In this document: positions 10,390-18,715 of the stretch, in pieces
Layout: each line of letters opens with the position of its first letter
Position numbering within the stretch: the stretch's first letter is position 1
From: Marinomonas pontica
GTDB lineage: Bacteria; Pseudomonadota; Gammaproteobacteria; Pseudomonadales; Marinomonadaceae
Assembly (NCBI RefSeq): GCF_026191375.1
Contig: NZ_JAODTL010000026.1
Coordinates: 1 to 34,900, forward strand
Direction: 5' to 3'
Length of the DNA stretch: 34,900 bases
Made by a program: the position numbers and the translations under genes
Notes under the pieces: model-generated
What the model was told of the DNA's origin: nothing
The model's input: the letters and a program-made list of their open reading frames with translations, nothing else
The model's database searches: none

Positions 10390-10930
10390 GTGAAACGCTC
10401 TTGATCGTAACCGGCGTGGTTGGCACATTTTGGTAGGGACCTACGTTTGACGTTGTTACTGCGGCAATAGCGTCAACCACATCCATACCAGAAATGACAT
10501 GACCAAACACTGTGTAGCCTGCGCCACCACTAGCACCGTGATTTAAGAATACATTGTCTACTTGGTTAATGAAAAATTGAGAGGTCGCACTGTTTGGATC
10601 CTGTGTGCGCGCCATGGCCAGTGTGCCTCGGTTATTGGCTAACCCATTGTCGCCTTCATATGCGACGGCTTTATGTGTGCTTTTGCGCTCTAGGTCTTTA
10701 GTGAAGCCGCCACCTTGTACCATGAAACCTCGAATGACACGGTGAAAAATGGTGTTGTCGTAGAAACCTTCGTCCGCATATCGTAGGAAATTGGCGACTG
10801 TTTTTGGCGCGGCAGAGTCGTTTAAATCGACGCGAATGGTGCCTTGATTGGTTACAATGTCTACTTCTGTTGCATTTACCTGTGAACAAAAGGCAAGTAG
10901 GGCTAGACTGGTAATGAAAGACTTAATCAT
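10379..10930 (-). CDS. ppiA: Periplasmic peptidyl-prolyl cis-trans isomerase A (cyclophilin)
   Basis: A cyclophilin-type PPIase that speeds proline isomerisation in exported proteins. The 183-residue product begins with a clear Sec signal peptide (about residues 1-20, MIKSFITSLALLAF...VNA) so it should be periplasmic, as E. coli PpiA is. The cyclophilin core is intact: FHRVIRGFMVQGG carries the catalytic Arg, then RGTLAMARTQDPNSATSQFFIN and FGHVISGMDVVDAI. Length fits the family. mnmC follows on the same strand with an 11-base overlap, so the two are likely one transcript despite unrelated functions. Confidence 0.95.
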   Translation of the reverse strand: MIKSFITSLALLAFCSQVNATEVDIVTNQGTIRVDLNDSAAPKTVANFLRYADEGFYDNTIFHRVIRGFMVQGGGFTKDLERKSTHKAVAYEGDNGLANNRGTLAMARTQDPNSATSQFFINQVDNVFLNHGASGGAGYTVFGHVISGMDVVDAIAAVTTSNVGPYQNVPTTPVTIKSVSRVN

Positions 10931-11021
10931 ATTGGGCTTCCTAATGGTGTGTAATGTTGAATAATATTGTTTGTTACACGACGTTCCAAGACGTCTTATG
11001 AATTAATCGGAGAGAAAGCAA

Positions 11022-11303
11022 ATGCGAACTGCTGCCGTAGAAATCGAATATTGTACCCTATGTCGTTGGATGTTGCGTGCCGCTTGGCTGGCTCAAGAGC
11101 TATTGACGACGTTTGATGACGATATAAAAAGCGTTACCTTGCTGCCGACACAGGGTGGTATTTTTAAAATAAGAGTAAATGGCCAGGAGATCTGGTGCCG
11201 GAAAGAAGAAGATGGATTTCCAGAGGCGAAAGTATTAAAGCAAAGAATGCGGGACGTGATTGATCCGGAGAGAGATCTTGGGCATTCGGATGTTAAAAAA
11301 TAA
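11022..11303 (+). CDS. SelT/SelW/SelH (Rdx) family protein
   Basis: Small (93 aa) thioredoxin-like protein of the Rdx family. The N-terminal beta strand followed by the CXXC site (EIEYCTLCRWMLRAAWLAQELL, Cys11 and Cys14) is diagnostic; Cys replaces the selenocysteine found in eukaryotic SelW. The central GGIFKIRVNG and the basic/acidic WCRKEEDGFPEAKVLKQRMRD segment match bacterial members. It is cytoplasmic and probably redox-active, but the substrates are unknown. A GGAGAG ribosome binding site precedes the ATG. It is divergent from ppiA and convergent with yciI. Family assignment is strong; the physiological role is not known. Confidence 0.87.
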   Translation: MRTAAVEIEYCTLCRWMLRAAWLAQELLTTFDDDIKSVTLLPTQGGIFKIRVNGQEIWCRKEEDGFPEAKVLKQRMRDVIDPERDLGHSDVKK

Positions 11304-11313
11304 CGTCTTCCAA

Positions 11314-11335
11314 TCTCCCCCTTGGTTGGGGGAGA
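11314..11335. terminator. GC-rich hairpin between the SelW-like gene and yciI
   Basis: Eight-bp stem TCTCCCCC / GGGGGAGA with a six-base loop, ten bases after the stop of the SelW-like gene and 15 bases before the yciI stop on the other strand. There is no strong T run, so it is a probable but not certain convergent terminator. Confidence 0.5.
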
Positions 11336-11350
11336 AGGTAGAGAGTGTTT

Positions 11351-11656
11351 CTAGGCGTTCGGGAAAACTTGCTTAAAGGGTTTAACCGTTACGTTTTCAT
11401 ATACGCCGGCGTCCACATAAGGGTCTGCATCTGCCCAGGCTTTTGCGTCCTCAAGGCTGGCAAATTCAGCGACTACAACACTGCCGGTAAAGCCTGCGTC
11501 ACCTGGGTTGTCCGTGTCAATTGCTGGGTTTGGACCTGCCAAAACCAATCGGCCTTCATGTTGAAGGGCTTCTAAGCGAGCCAAATGCGCTGGGCGAGCT
11601 TGTTGTCGAGCGTTTAAACTGTTTGCTACATCTTGACCAACGATAGAGTACAGCAT
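11351..11656 (-). CDS. yciI: YciI family protein
   Basis: The 101-residue protein has the YciI/YCII dimeric alpha-beta barrel fold. Signature pieces are [10 protein letters not shown] at the N-terminus, the [11 protein letters not shown] helix with its conserved His, [33 protein letters not shown], and the C-terminal [10 protein letters not shown]. The biochemical role of stand-alone YciI is unsettled. It lies two bases downstream of the yciB reading frame on the same strand, so the pair is an operon, the same neighbour relation as in E. coli. Confidence 0.92.
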   Translation of the reverse strand: MLYSIVGQDVANSLNARQQARPAHLARLEALQHEGRLVLAGPNPAIDTDNPGDAGFTGSVVVAEFASLEDAKAWADADPYVDAGVYENVTVKPFKQVFPNA

Positions 11657-11658
11657 TG

Positions 11659-12194
11659 TTATTCCTTATTTTGTAAATGCGATGACAGGTAAATACCCTG
11701 AAGGATGATGAAAATTACGGTCATGCCTAGCAAGCCAAATAGCTTGAAATCGACCCATATTTCTTCACTGAAGGTGAATGCAACGTAGAGGTTGGTGGCC
11801 CCTGAAACAATAAAAAGCCTACCCATGCAAGGTTTAATGTGCGCCACACTTTGAAGGGCAATTCGAGTTTGTCCCCCATCATGCGCTGAATGATATTTTT
11901 CTCACCAATGAACTGGCTGCCAAAGAAGACGATGGCAAACAGTCCATTTACTATGGTGGGTTTCCATTTAATAAAATCGCCATTGCCCATCAGAACAGTG
12001 GCTCCGCCAAGTAAAATAACCAACGCTAAAGACGCGAGATGCATTTTTTCAACGGTTCTGTTTTTAAACCATGTGTAGCCGACTTGAATAATGGTCGCAG
12101 GGATCAAAATGGCCGTGGCGAGTACAATATCCCCTGTCATTTTATAAACAACAAAGAAGATAATGATAGGAAGGAAGTCAAATAGTATTTTCAT
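11659..12194 (-). pseudogene. yciB: Inner membrane septation protein YciB/IspZ (single-base frameshift)
   Basis: YciB is an inner membrane protein linked to envelope integrity and septation in enterobacteria and Shigella. The frame from ATG 12194 (MKILFDFLPIIIFFVVYK) carries the first helices through [12 protein letters not shown], and a second frame continues as [29 protein letters not shown] to the stop at 11659. Together they give about 178 residues, the normal length. The break is at the five-A run 11812-11816 (plus strand); one more A restores [11 protein letters not shown]. Both halves are fully conserved in character, so a homopolymer sequencing error is more likely than real loss. The open frame extends upstream to 12293 but that extra part is unlike YciB. 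Confidence 0.85.
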
Positions 12195-12345
12195 ATAAAA
12201 ACCCAGTGTATGTATACTAGAATGTATGTATGCTGGTAAAGGGAAGGTGTGAACAAGTCCTCTTGCCCCGACATGTAAATAAAAGCCTGTCATTCGTACC
12301 TTCTCTTTATGATAACCATCATTCCTTTTAAAGAACAGTCTATCT

Positions 12346-13197
12346 ATGCCTGAAACTGCGAGTTACAGAAAAGTCGATTTACACACCCATTCTACTCGCT
12401 CAGACGGCCATTTTTCACCCGCTGACCTTGTGGATTTAGCGGTGGAGCAAGGTGTTACGTTATTTTCACTAACAGATCATGACACGCTGGATGGTATTGC
12501 TGAAGCGAGTTCAAGAGCGGCCGAGCAAGGGCTGAGTTTTGTGAATGGTGTGGAACTATCGACACAATGGAATGGGATTCCATTGCACATGGTGGCATTG
12601 AATTTTTCGCAAGATAACGAAGCGCTTCAGGCTATTGTCCGTGGTAATCAGGCGATCAGATTAGACCGTGCAAGGCGCATTGCTGACTTATTGGTGAAAC
12701 AAGGGCTTCCTGATTTATTTGATGACGCTGTCACGTTGGCAGGCGAAAGTCAGTTAGGCCGTCCACATTTTGCCAGTTTACTGGTAGAGAAGGGCTTTGT
12801 TAAAGACGCTAATAAGGCGTTTGACCGGTATTTAGGTAATAAAAGATTGGGGCAATTGCGTGATGTATGGCCCGAACTTGAGTCAGTGCTAACGTCTTTG
12901 GCAGACCAGAATATGGAGTTGGTGCTAGCGCACCCTAAACGCTACCCATTAACCGTCACAAAGCTGAAACGCTTATTAGGCGATTTTAAAAAATGGGGTG
13001 GAACCGGACTGGAAGTGGTTTCGGGTAATGAGCGCCCTGATAGTGTTCGACTGTTAGAAAGATTGTCACAAGAATTTGGATTAAAAGCGTCTGTTGGCAG
13101 TGATTATCACGGGCCGTTTGGTCCTTGGATGCAGGTCGGCAAGTTTACTCAGATTCACGAAAGTGAAGTGGATTTGGTTTGGCAGTCTTGGGCATAA
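12346..13197 (+). CDS. rnm: PHP-domain 5'-3' exoribonuclease (RNase AM / YciV, TrpH)
   Basis: PHP-family metal-dependent phosphoesterase; the E. coli member (YciV, renamed RNase AM) trims 5' ends of rRNA and also hydrolyses 3',5'-bisphosphonucleotides. The 283-residue protein shows the PHP metal ligands: DLHTHSTRSDG (His13, His15, Asp20), FSLTDHDTLDG (with the DHD ligands), NGVELST (Glu), AHPKRYP (His) and GSDYHGPFG (Asp/His) near the C-terminus. It is divergent from yciB and followed by yciO and then rluB, which is the E. coli gene order without yciQ. It is cytoplasmic. The family call is secure; the RNA role is taken from E. coli. Confidence 0.92.
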   Translation: MPETASYRKVDLHTHSTRSDGHFSPADLVDLAVEQGVTLFSLTDHDTLDGIAEASSRAAEQGLSFVNGVELSTQWNGIPLHMVALNFSQDNEALQAIVRGNQAIRLDRARRIADLLVKQGLPDLFDDAVTLAGESQLGRPHFASLLVEKGFVKDANKAFDRYLGNKRLGQLRDVWPELESVLTSLADQNMELVLAHPKRYPLTVTKLKRLLGDFKKWGGTGLEVVSGNERPDSVRLLERLSQEFGLKASVGSDYHGPFGPWMQVGKFTQIHESEVDLVWQSWA

Positions 13198-13248
13198 CTC
13201 GTTGATGGTGATTGGGTTATTCTTTTTTATATTTTTGTGGAGAGCAGA

Positions 13249-13868
13249 TTGAGTCAATTTTTTCAGATACACCCAGAAAACCCACAAGCACGTTTGGTAA
13301 AACAAGCGGCTGAAGTCATTCGTAATGGTGGCGTTATTGCGTATCCGACGGATTGTGGTTACTCCCTTGGTTGTCACCTAGGAGATAAGAATGCGCTGGA
13401 TCGCATTAGAGCAATCCGCCGTTTGGATGATAAGCACAACTTTACCTTGGTGTGCCGAGATTTGTCAGAGATCTCGACTTATGCTCGCTTTGACAATCAC
13501 TTATATCGATTGCTGAAAAATAATACGCCTGGGCCTTATACGTTTATTTTTAGTGCGACCTCAGAAGTGCCAAGGCGATTACTCCACCCTAAACGAAAAA
13601 CCATCGGTATTCGTATCCCTAACAATCACATTGTCTCTGCTTTGTTGGAAGAGTTAGGTGAACCAATCATGAGTGTTTCTCTCATTTTACCAGGAGAAAC
13701 AGACCCGATGACGGACCCATATGACATTCGCGATACATTAGAACATGCTCTAGATTTGGTCATTGATGGTGGTTTTGTGGGATGCAGCCGACGACGGTCG
13801 TGAAAATGGATGCCGACAGTATCGAAGTGGTACGTGTTGGGGCGGGTGATCCATCACCGTTTGCGTAA
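13249..13868 (+). pseudogene. yciO: YciO/YrdC-family protein (single-base frameshift near the 3' end)
   Basis: Member of the YrdC/TsaC superfamily (L-threonylcarbamoyladenylate synthase fold); YciO itself shows weak activity and its precise role is debated. The frame reads SQFFQIHPENPQ, GGVIAYPTDCGYSLGC, RAIRRLDDKHNFTLVCRDLSE, KNNTPGPYTFI and KRKTIGIRIPNN as in E. coli YciO. It breaks after DGGFVG: a missing G in the short run at about 13778-13780 would restore MQPTTVVKMDADS...VRVGAGDPSPFA, ending at TAA 13868, for 206 residues, the E. coli length. TTG 13249 is preferred as start because GGAG at 13239-13242 lies six bases before it and MSQFF matches the family; GTG 13237 would overlap that site. 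Confidence 0.82.
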
Positions 13869-13909
13869 AATGTTGTATATTCAGCTGTCCAGGTTCACGC
13901 CGTGTGGCT

Positions 13910-13915
13910 TATAAT
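13910..13915 (+). promoter_or_regulatory. Possible -10 box for rluB
   Basis: A perfect TATAAT sits 69 bases upstream of the rluB start, in the gap after yciO. No good -35 hexamer lies at the standard spacing, so this is only a candidate. A promoter here would allow rluB expression independent of yciO. Confidence 0.35.
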
Positions 13916-13984
13916 GCATAGAAGTGTTAATTAAAATTTTTCAAAACTGGGTTGCTGAGAAGCATTCCCTCTAAGAGGTTCGTA

Positions 13985-14887
13985 ATGGACGAGAAGTTAC
14001 AAAAAGTATTAGCGAGAGCAGGTCAAGGGTCACGCCGTGAGATGGAAAATCGCATCCGCGAAGGCCGAGTGTTGGTCAATGGCGAAGTGGCGACATTGGG
14101 CGATCGCGTTAGCGTGAAAGATACCATTACAATAGATGGTTATTCTATTGTGGCGACTGAAGCGGGTGAAAACCGCCGCGTTATTATTTACAACAAACCT
14201 GAAGGCGAAGTCTGTACTCGTAAGGACCCAGAGGGTCGACCTACTGTGTTTGATAAACTACCAAAATTACGCGGAGAGCGTTGGATTGCGGTAGGGCGTT
14301 TGGATATTAATACATCGGGTCTGCTGCTTTTCACAACGGATGGCGAATTGGCGAATCGATTGATGCACCCTTCAACAGAAATTGACCGCGAGTACCTTGT
14401 TCGTGTCATGGGTGAGGTTACCGAAGAAAACCTTGCGACGTTGAAAAAAGGGGTCATTCTAGACGATGGTGTTGCGAAGTTTACCGACATTGTTGACGGT
14501 GGTGGTGAAGGTATCAACCGCTGGTTTTATGTTTGCTTGATGGAAGGTCGTAACCGTGAGGTTCGACGTCTTTGGGAGTCTCAAGGGGTGAAAGTTAACC
14601 GCTTGAAACGAGTTCGTTTTGGTCCTGTTTTCTTGCCTTCTAAAGCGAAGGTAGGTCGTTGGGTTGAAATGGAAGAAACGGACGTGAATTCTTTGTGTGC
14701 TATGGTGGATTTGAAACTGTCAGAATTGACACCGAAAACACAACAAGAAAAATTGGAATTAAAACGTCATAAAAATAAGGCGACAGCGGGTGGTGCTCGT
14801 CGCGCTCCGCCTAAAGGGTTTGATTGGCAGAGCAATGATAAGCCTGAGTTCAAACCGAAAAAGCCAGGAAAAAGATCGTTCCGTTAA
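13985..14887 (+). CDS. rluB: 23S rRNA pseudouridine(2605) synthase RluB
   Basis: RluB isomerises U2605 of 23S rRNA (E. coli numbering) to pseudouridine. The 300-residue protein has an N-terminal S4 RNA-binding domain (about 1-60; [15 protein letters not shown]), the RsuA/RluB catalytic domain with Asp107 in [17 protein letters not shown], and the family motif [15 protein letters not shown] basic C-terminal tail (about 245-300, rich in K, R and P) follows. ATG 13985 is chosen over upstream in-frame starts because AAGAGG at 13973-13978 lies six bases before it and [10 protein letters not shown] matches family starts. Close relatives RluE/RluF differ in length and lack this S4-plus-tail pattern. 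Confidence 0.93.
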   Translation: MDEKLQKVLARAGQGSRREMENRIREGRVLVNGEVATLGDRVSVKDTITIDGYSIVATEAGENRRVIIYNKPEGEVCTRKDPEGRPTVFDKLPKLRGERWIAVGRLDINTSGLLLFTTDGELANRLMHPSTEIDREYLVRVMGEVTEENLATLKKGVILDDGVAKFTDIVDGGGEGINRWFYVCLMEGRNREVRRLWESQGVKVNRLKRVRFGPVFLPSKAKVGRWVEMEETDVNSLCAMVDLKLSELTPKTQQEKLELKRHKNKATAGGARRAPPKGFDWQSNDKPEFKPKKPGKRSFR

Positions 14888-14916
14888 GATAAAAATCGCT
14901 TGGGAGTCTTAGAAGC

Positions 14917-15372
14917 ATGGTTCGCTGGATAATTGGATTAGTTGTTGCTTTGGTTATTGGATTCTGTATTTATGTCAGTATCAGTAATACGTTGCCAGAA
15001 GGTTTGGGCCTAACGGATGGACTATTAAAGCCTTGTCCATCTTCACCAAACTGTGTTTCAACCCAAGCGTTAGAGGATGATGTCCTTCATTATGCTGAAC
15101 CGATTGTTTATACCGACAGTCGGAAAAGCACCCAATTAAAACTTGAGTCCTACATGCTGAAAAATGGGCGTGCTCGTATCATAAGTAGTTCGCTAGGGTA
15201 CGTGCATTTTGAGGTAAAAAGCCCGATAGTTGGTTACGTAGATGATGTCGAGTTTTACCTTCCTGATGCAGACAGCGTAGTGCATATTCGTTCGGCTTCC
15301 CGTGTTGGATATTCTGATCTCGGTGTTAACCGCGAGAGAGTTAAACAAATTCAAGATCTTTTAGTAGATTGA
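14917..15372 (+). CDS. DUF1499 family membrane-anchored protein
   Basis: A 151-residue protein with one N-terminal transmembrane helix (about residues 3-24), then the DUF1499 domain: KPCPSSPNCVSTQA is the family signature with its paired cysteines, followed by a beta-rich part with VDDVEFYLPDADSVVHIRSASRVGYSDLGVNRERV, also conserved. The C-terminal domain probably faces the periplasm. Function is not established. It lies 64 bases upstream of an RstA/RstB-like two-component system on the same strand and 29 bases after rluB, so it may be cotranscribed with either. Confidence 0.85.
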   Translation: MVRWIIGLVVALVIGFCIYVSISNTLPEGLGLTDGLLKPCPSSPNCVSTQALEDDVLHYAEPIVYTDSRKSTQLKLESYMLKNGRARIISSSLGYVHFEVKSPIVGYVDDVEFYLPDADSVVHIRSASRVGYSDLGVNRERVKQIQDLLVD

Positions 15373-15436
15373 TTTCGGACGTGTTGATTTATAAGTCATT
15401 AAATCTAAAACGATAATAACAGGACGAGGATTGCCC

Positions 15437-16156
15437 ATGAGTATTGATGACAACAAAACCATTTTAATTGTTGAAGACGATGAACGATTAGCGTTGCTTA
15501 CTCAGGAATATTTGCAAAAAAATGGTTTCAATGTTGGCATTGAACCAGATGGACGCAAAGCCATTTCACGTATTGTTGCAGAGCAGCCTGCATTGGTTAT
15601 TTTGGATCTCATGTTGCCGGGAGCAGATGGCTTTACGGTTTGTCGAAGCGTCCGAAACGACTACAAAGGGCCTATTTTAATGCTGACGGCGAGAAGTGAT
15701 GATGTCGATCAGATTTTAGGATTGGAAATTGGTGCTGATGATTATGTCTCAAAACCAGCCAAGCCCAGAGTTCTGTTAGCACGCGTTCAATCTTTGTTGC
15801 GTCGCAGTACCCAAGATGTTGACACCAGTGCGGCTCCTGCTAAAGAAGAGCAAGATCTTACTTTTGGTCCTCTAACCATCGACAATTCTCGCCGCGAAGC
15901 GTGGCTTCTTGAAGAAGAAGTGGAACTTACGAGCGCTGAATTTGATCTACTGTGGTTGTTGGCAAGCAATGCGGGACGTATTCTTAGCCGAGAGGAAATT
16001 TTCGGCGAGTTGCGAGGTATTGAATACGATGGGCAAGATCGTTCTGTTGATGTTCGTATTTCTCGTATTCGTTCAAAAATTGGCGATGACCCAATTCATC
16101 CGCGTCGTATCAAAACGATTCGCAGTAAAGGCTACTTGTTCGTAAAAGAAGTGTAA
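15437..16156 (+). CDS. rstA: OmpR-family response regulator, RstA-like
   Basis: DNA-binding response regulator of 239 residues. The receiver domain (about 8-120) has the acidic pair EDD, phospho-acceptor Asp57 in VILDLMLPGADGF and the conserved Lys in YVSKPAKPRVLLAR. The winged-helix domain (about 140-236) ends with LRGIEYDGQDRSVDVRISRIRSKI and IKTIRSKGYLFV, which is very close in style to E. coli RstA. ATG 15437 is preferred to TTG 15431 because GAGGA ends six bases upstream. The partner kinase gene follows after four bases. E. coli RstAB is under PhoPQ control; nothing here shows that directly. Confidence 0.88.
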   Translation: MSIDDNKTILIVEDDERLALLTQEYLQKNGFNVGIEPDGRKAISRIVAEQPALVILDLMLPGADGFTVCRSVRNDYKGPILMLTARSDDVDQILGLEIGADDYVSKPAKPRVLLARVQSLLRRSTQDVDTSAAPAKEEQDLTFGPLTIDNSRREAWLLEEEVELTSAEFDLLWLLASNAGRILSREEIFGELRGIEYDGQDRSVDVRISRIRSKIGDDPIHPRRIKTIRSKGYLFVKEV

Positions 16157-16160
16157 TAGC

Positions 16161-17678
16161 ATGCGAGCTGAAATGTGGCGGTTGTATCGACACCTTATTT
16201 TAGGAGGTGTCGTTATTGTTGCGTGTTGTTATATCGTCATGGAATTTACCCAAATTCGCTTTGGCGCATCAAGAGTCGAACAATTGTTGTGTATCGACGC
16301 TGAAATTAGTTCCTCATTGTTGCTTTTAGGTGTCCGTCAGGACATTGCAGAATCCCAGTTTCAATGGAGTGTGAAATCCAGCACTCCACTTCCTGTCTCG
16401 ACCATCTCATCTTTGATCTTAGATAAAAAATGGCTAAAAATTCCTGAAAACAGCTATCGAATCGCGCTTGGTGATTCTGATGCGCCTGTTCTGGTTGGTC
16501 GTGTTGATCAAGTAAGCTCTTTGTTTAAGCTTGAGTCTTTGTTGAGTCAATTTTTATTGACCGATCAACTAAGTTATAACGATAAAATGGCCTTGCTGGA
16601 AAGCTTTCCCTGTCTTTTGATGGAAGAGGTTTCTGCTTCTGCCACAGCGCCTTTAACTGGCGTTGCTTCTGTTAATGGTGTTTACAGTCAGTATGGTTTT
16701 ATTTGGAAAGACAAAGAAGCCAATAAGCCTGTTTTATTATCCGTCGCATACGACAATAATGTTTCCCTTACCTTGATTGTGGTTACTGTGGTGGGTGTTG
16801 GTATTGCTGTGATGTTGATGCTGATTTGGCGAGAGCTTATTTCATTGGACTTTAAACGCAAAACCTTTGAAAGCATTACTCGTCAAATTGCCCGTGGTCG
16901 CAGTGGGCTTCCAAAAGGCATTCCTGACGACAGTAGTGGTACATTGAAAGAGTTGGCTTATTCATTTGATTCTATGTCGTCTCATATTCAGCGTTTATTA
17001 AAAGTTCAGCGAGAGATGATTAACGCTATCTCTCATGAATTACGCACTCCGATTGCACGACTGAGGTTTGGCCTTGAGGTGATGAAGGACGAAGTTGACG
17101 ACAGTGTAGGGAAAACCATTGAGGCATTAGAAGGCGATGTGGAAGAACTAAACACTTTGGTTGATGAAGTGCTAACTTACGGGAAACTGGAGGGCGGTTC
17201 GTTAGAACTTAACTTCAAAGAGTTGTCTATTTCTCAATTAGTGGAGGGCATTCTTCAGCATAACCATCTATTGCTGCAGCACTTACAAGTCGAAGTGAAA
17301 ATATCAGATGATGATCTTGTTTTAGCGGATGAGCATCATTTAAGCCGAGCTTTGCAAAACCTTATTCTTAATGCCGCTAAATACGCATCCAGTACTATTG
17401 TGATCACGTTTTCGTGTGACGCTGAACGTTGGCAATTAGACATTGAAGACGATGGTCCAGGAATTGCCTTTGAAGATCGCGACAAGGTGTTTATACCCTT
17501 TCAGCGATTGGATAATAGTCGAACTCGGGCTTCAGGTGGCTATGGACTAGGATTAGCGATTGTTCAGCGTATTGCGTTTTGGCATGGCGGAGCGGTTTTG
17601 ATTGATGCAAGCGAATCCGGTGGCGCGAAGTTCAGTTTAATATGGTCTCGCAACCAGCATCAGAACACGGTGTCCTGA
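16161..17678 (+). CDS. rstB: Sensor histidine kinase, RstB-like
   Basis: A 505-residue membrane histidine kinase that should phosphorylate the response regulator encoded just upstream. It has transmembrane helices at about 10-29 and 203-224 flanking a periplasmic sensor of roughly 170 residues, a HAMP-like linker (GRSGLPKGIPDDSSGTLKEL), the H-box NAISHELRTPIARLRFGLEVM with His292, the N-box NLILNAAKYA, and G-boxes EDDGPGIAFEDRD and SGGYGLGLAIV. The catalytic half closely resembles E. coli RstB; the sensor region is longer than E. coli RstB and not recognisably similar, so the stimulus may differ. Confidence 0.87.
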   Translation: MRAEMWRLYRHLILGGVVIVACCYIVMEFTQIRFGASRVEQLLCIDAEISSSLLLLGVRQDIAESQFQWSVKSSTPLPVSTISSLILDKKWLKIPENSYRIALGDSDAPVLVGRVDQVSSLFKLESLLSQFLLTDQLSYNDKMALLESFPCLLMEEVSASATAPLTGVASVNGVYSQYGFIWKDKEANKPVLLSVAYDNNVSLTLIVVTVVGVGIAVMLMLIWRELISLDFKRKTFESITRQIARGRSGLPKGIPDDSSGTLKELAYSFDSMSSHIQRLLKVQREMINAISHELRTPIARLRFGLEVMKDEVDDSVGKTIEALEGDVEELNTLVDEVLTYGKLEGGSLELNFKELSISQLVEGILQHNHLLLQHLQVEVKISDDDLVLADEHHLSRALQNLILNAAKYASSTIVITFSCDAERWQLDIEDDGPGIAFEDRDKVFIPFQRLDNSRTRASGGYGLGLAIVQRIAFWHGGAVLIDASESGGAKFSLIWSRNQHQNTVS

Positions 17679-17683
17679 TGCTG
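17655..17683. terminator. Hairpin at the end of the RstB-like gene
   Basis: Nine-bp perfect inverted repeat CAGCATCAG (17655-17663) / CTGATGCTG (17675-17683) with an 11-base centre that can pair further (ACAC/GTGT). It overlaps the last codons of the kinase gene and lies 18 bases before the convergent metR stop. No T run follows on the plus strand, so termination is uncertain. Confidence 0.4.
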
Positions 17684-17701
17684 TAAAAAGGTGGCGTGTG
17701 T

Positions 17702-18628
17702 CTATAGGTCTGGCGCCAAAATGCCTTTGAGGTTTTTGAAGCATGTTTTTGATGCGGTAGAGATCAAATCTTCCATGTAGGCGTTTTCGCGTTGGTCTTT
17801 GCGTATCGCGATGTACAGCTTACACCAAAGTCCCTCTTCTCCCAGTGATTTAGTAATGATGTATTGTCTGTTGATGTATTCAGTAAGCGCCCAATTTGGC
17901 AAACAGCATATTCCTCGGCCGCTGGCGACCAATTGCATCATCATCAGGGTTAATTCACTGTGACGTATTTTTGCTGGTGAAATGTTGGCTGGATTCAAGA
18001 AGTGCTTGAATATGTCTAAGCGCTCGGTTTCAACAGGATAGGTGATCAGTGTTTCTTTCTCGAAATCTTCGGGGCTCAAAAATTCCTTTTTGGCCAGTTC
18101 ATGATGACGAGATACAGCAACCTGAGATTCGTATTGAAATAAGGGGATGTACTCTATGTTTGGAATGTCTTGTGGGTCGGACGTGACCACCAAGTCCAAA
18201 TCTCCACGCGCTAAAGCTGGTAATGGCATAAAGCCAAAGGCTGTCGATAAATCGAGTTCAACATCCGGCCAATGTTCACGGAAGTGATCAATCGTTGGCA
18301 TAAGCCATTCGTAACAACTATGGCATTCAATCGCGATGTGGAGTCGGCCGCTTTCTCCTTCTGCAAATCGTTGAATGTCTCGTTGTGCTGAGCGAAAAGA
18401 CAGTAATACATCGTCTGCTAGTTGCAGTAAGCGTAAACCCGCACTAGTGAAGCGAACAGGCTTGGTTTTACGAATAAATAGGGGGCAACCGAGTTTTTCT
18501 TCTAAATCTTTCAGCTGATGAGATAGGGCCGACTGAGTTAAATGGACACGTTCTGCGGCCTCGACTAAGCTGCCAGTTTCTCGTAGAGCGGCGAGGGTTT
18601 TTAAATGCCTAACTTCAATGATACTCAT
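17702..18628 (-). CDS. metR: LysR-family transcriptional regulator MetR
   Basis: MetR activates methionine biosynthesis genes (metE, metH, glyA and others) with homocysteine as co-inducer. The 308-residue product from ATG 18628 has the N-terminal winged HTH (IEVRHLKTLAALRETGSLVEAAERVHLTQSALSHQLK) and the LysR substrate domain, in which AIECHSCYEW, TYPVETERLDIFKHFLNPA and GLWCKLYIAIR closely match E. coli MetR. The frame continues upstream to 18697, but MSIIEVRHLK fits the family start. A strong terminator separates it from argF upstream on the same strand. No metE or metH is in the window, so it regulates at a distance. Confidence 0.9.
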   Translation of the reverse strand: MSIIEVRHLKTLAALRETGSLVEAAERVHLTQSALSHQLKDLEEKLGCPLFIRKTKPVRFTSAGLRLLQLADDVLLSFRSAQRDIQRFAEGESGRLHIAIECHSCYEWLMPTIDHFREHWPDVELDLSTAFGFMPLPALARGDLDLVVTSDPQDIPNIEYIPLFQYESQVAVSRHHELAKKEFLSPEDFEKETLITYPVETERLDIFKHFLNPANISPAKIRHSELTLMMMQLVASGRGICCLPNWALTEYINRQYIITKSLGEEGLWCKLYIAIRKDQRENAYMEDLISTASKTCFKNLKGILAPDL

Positions 18629-18670
18629 AATGATTCGCTGTAAGTGAGTTTTTTTCAGACTATAAGGTAT

Positions 18671-18704
18671 AAAAAAAGCCCGCAGAATGGAATTCATGCG
18701 AGCC
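18671..18704 (-). terminator. Rho-independent terminator of argF
   Basis: Read on the minus strand, GCTCGCA pairs with TGCGGGC (one G-T pair), extended inward by GAAT/ATTC around a TCC loop, and is followed by a run of seven T. It starts about 12 bases after the argF stop and lies upstream of metR. Confidence 0.85.
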
Positions 18705-18715
18705 TTGGTATTGTC

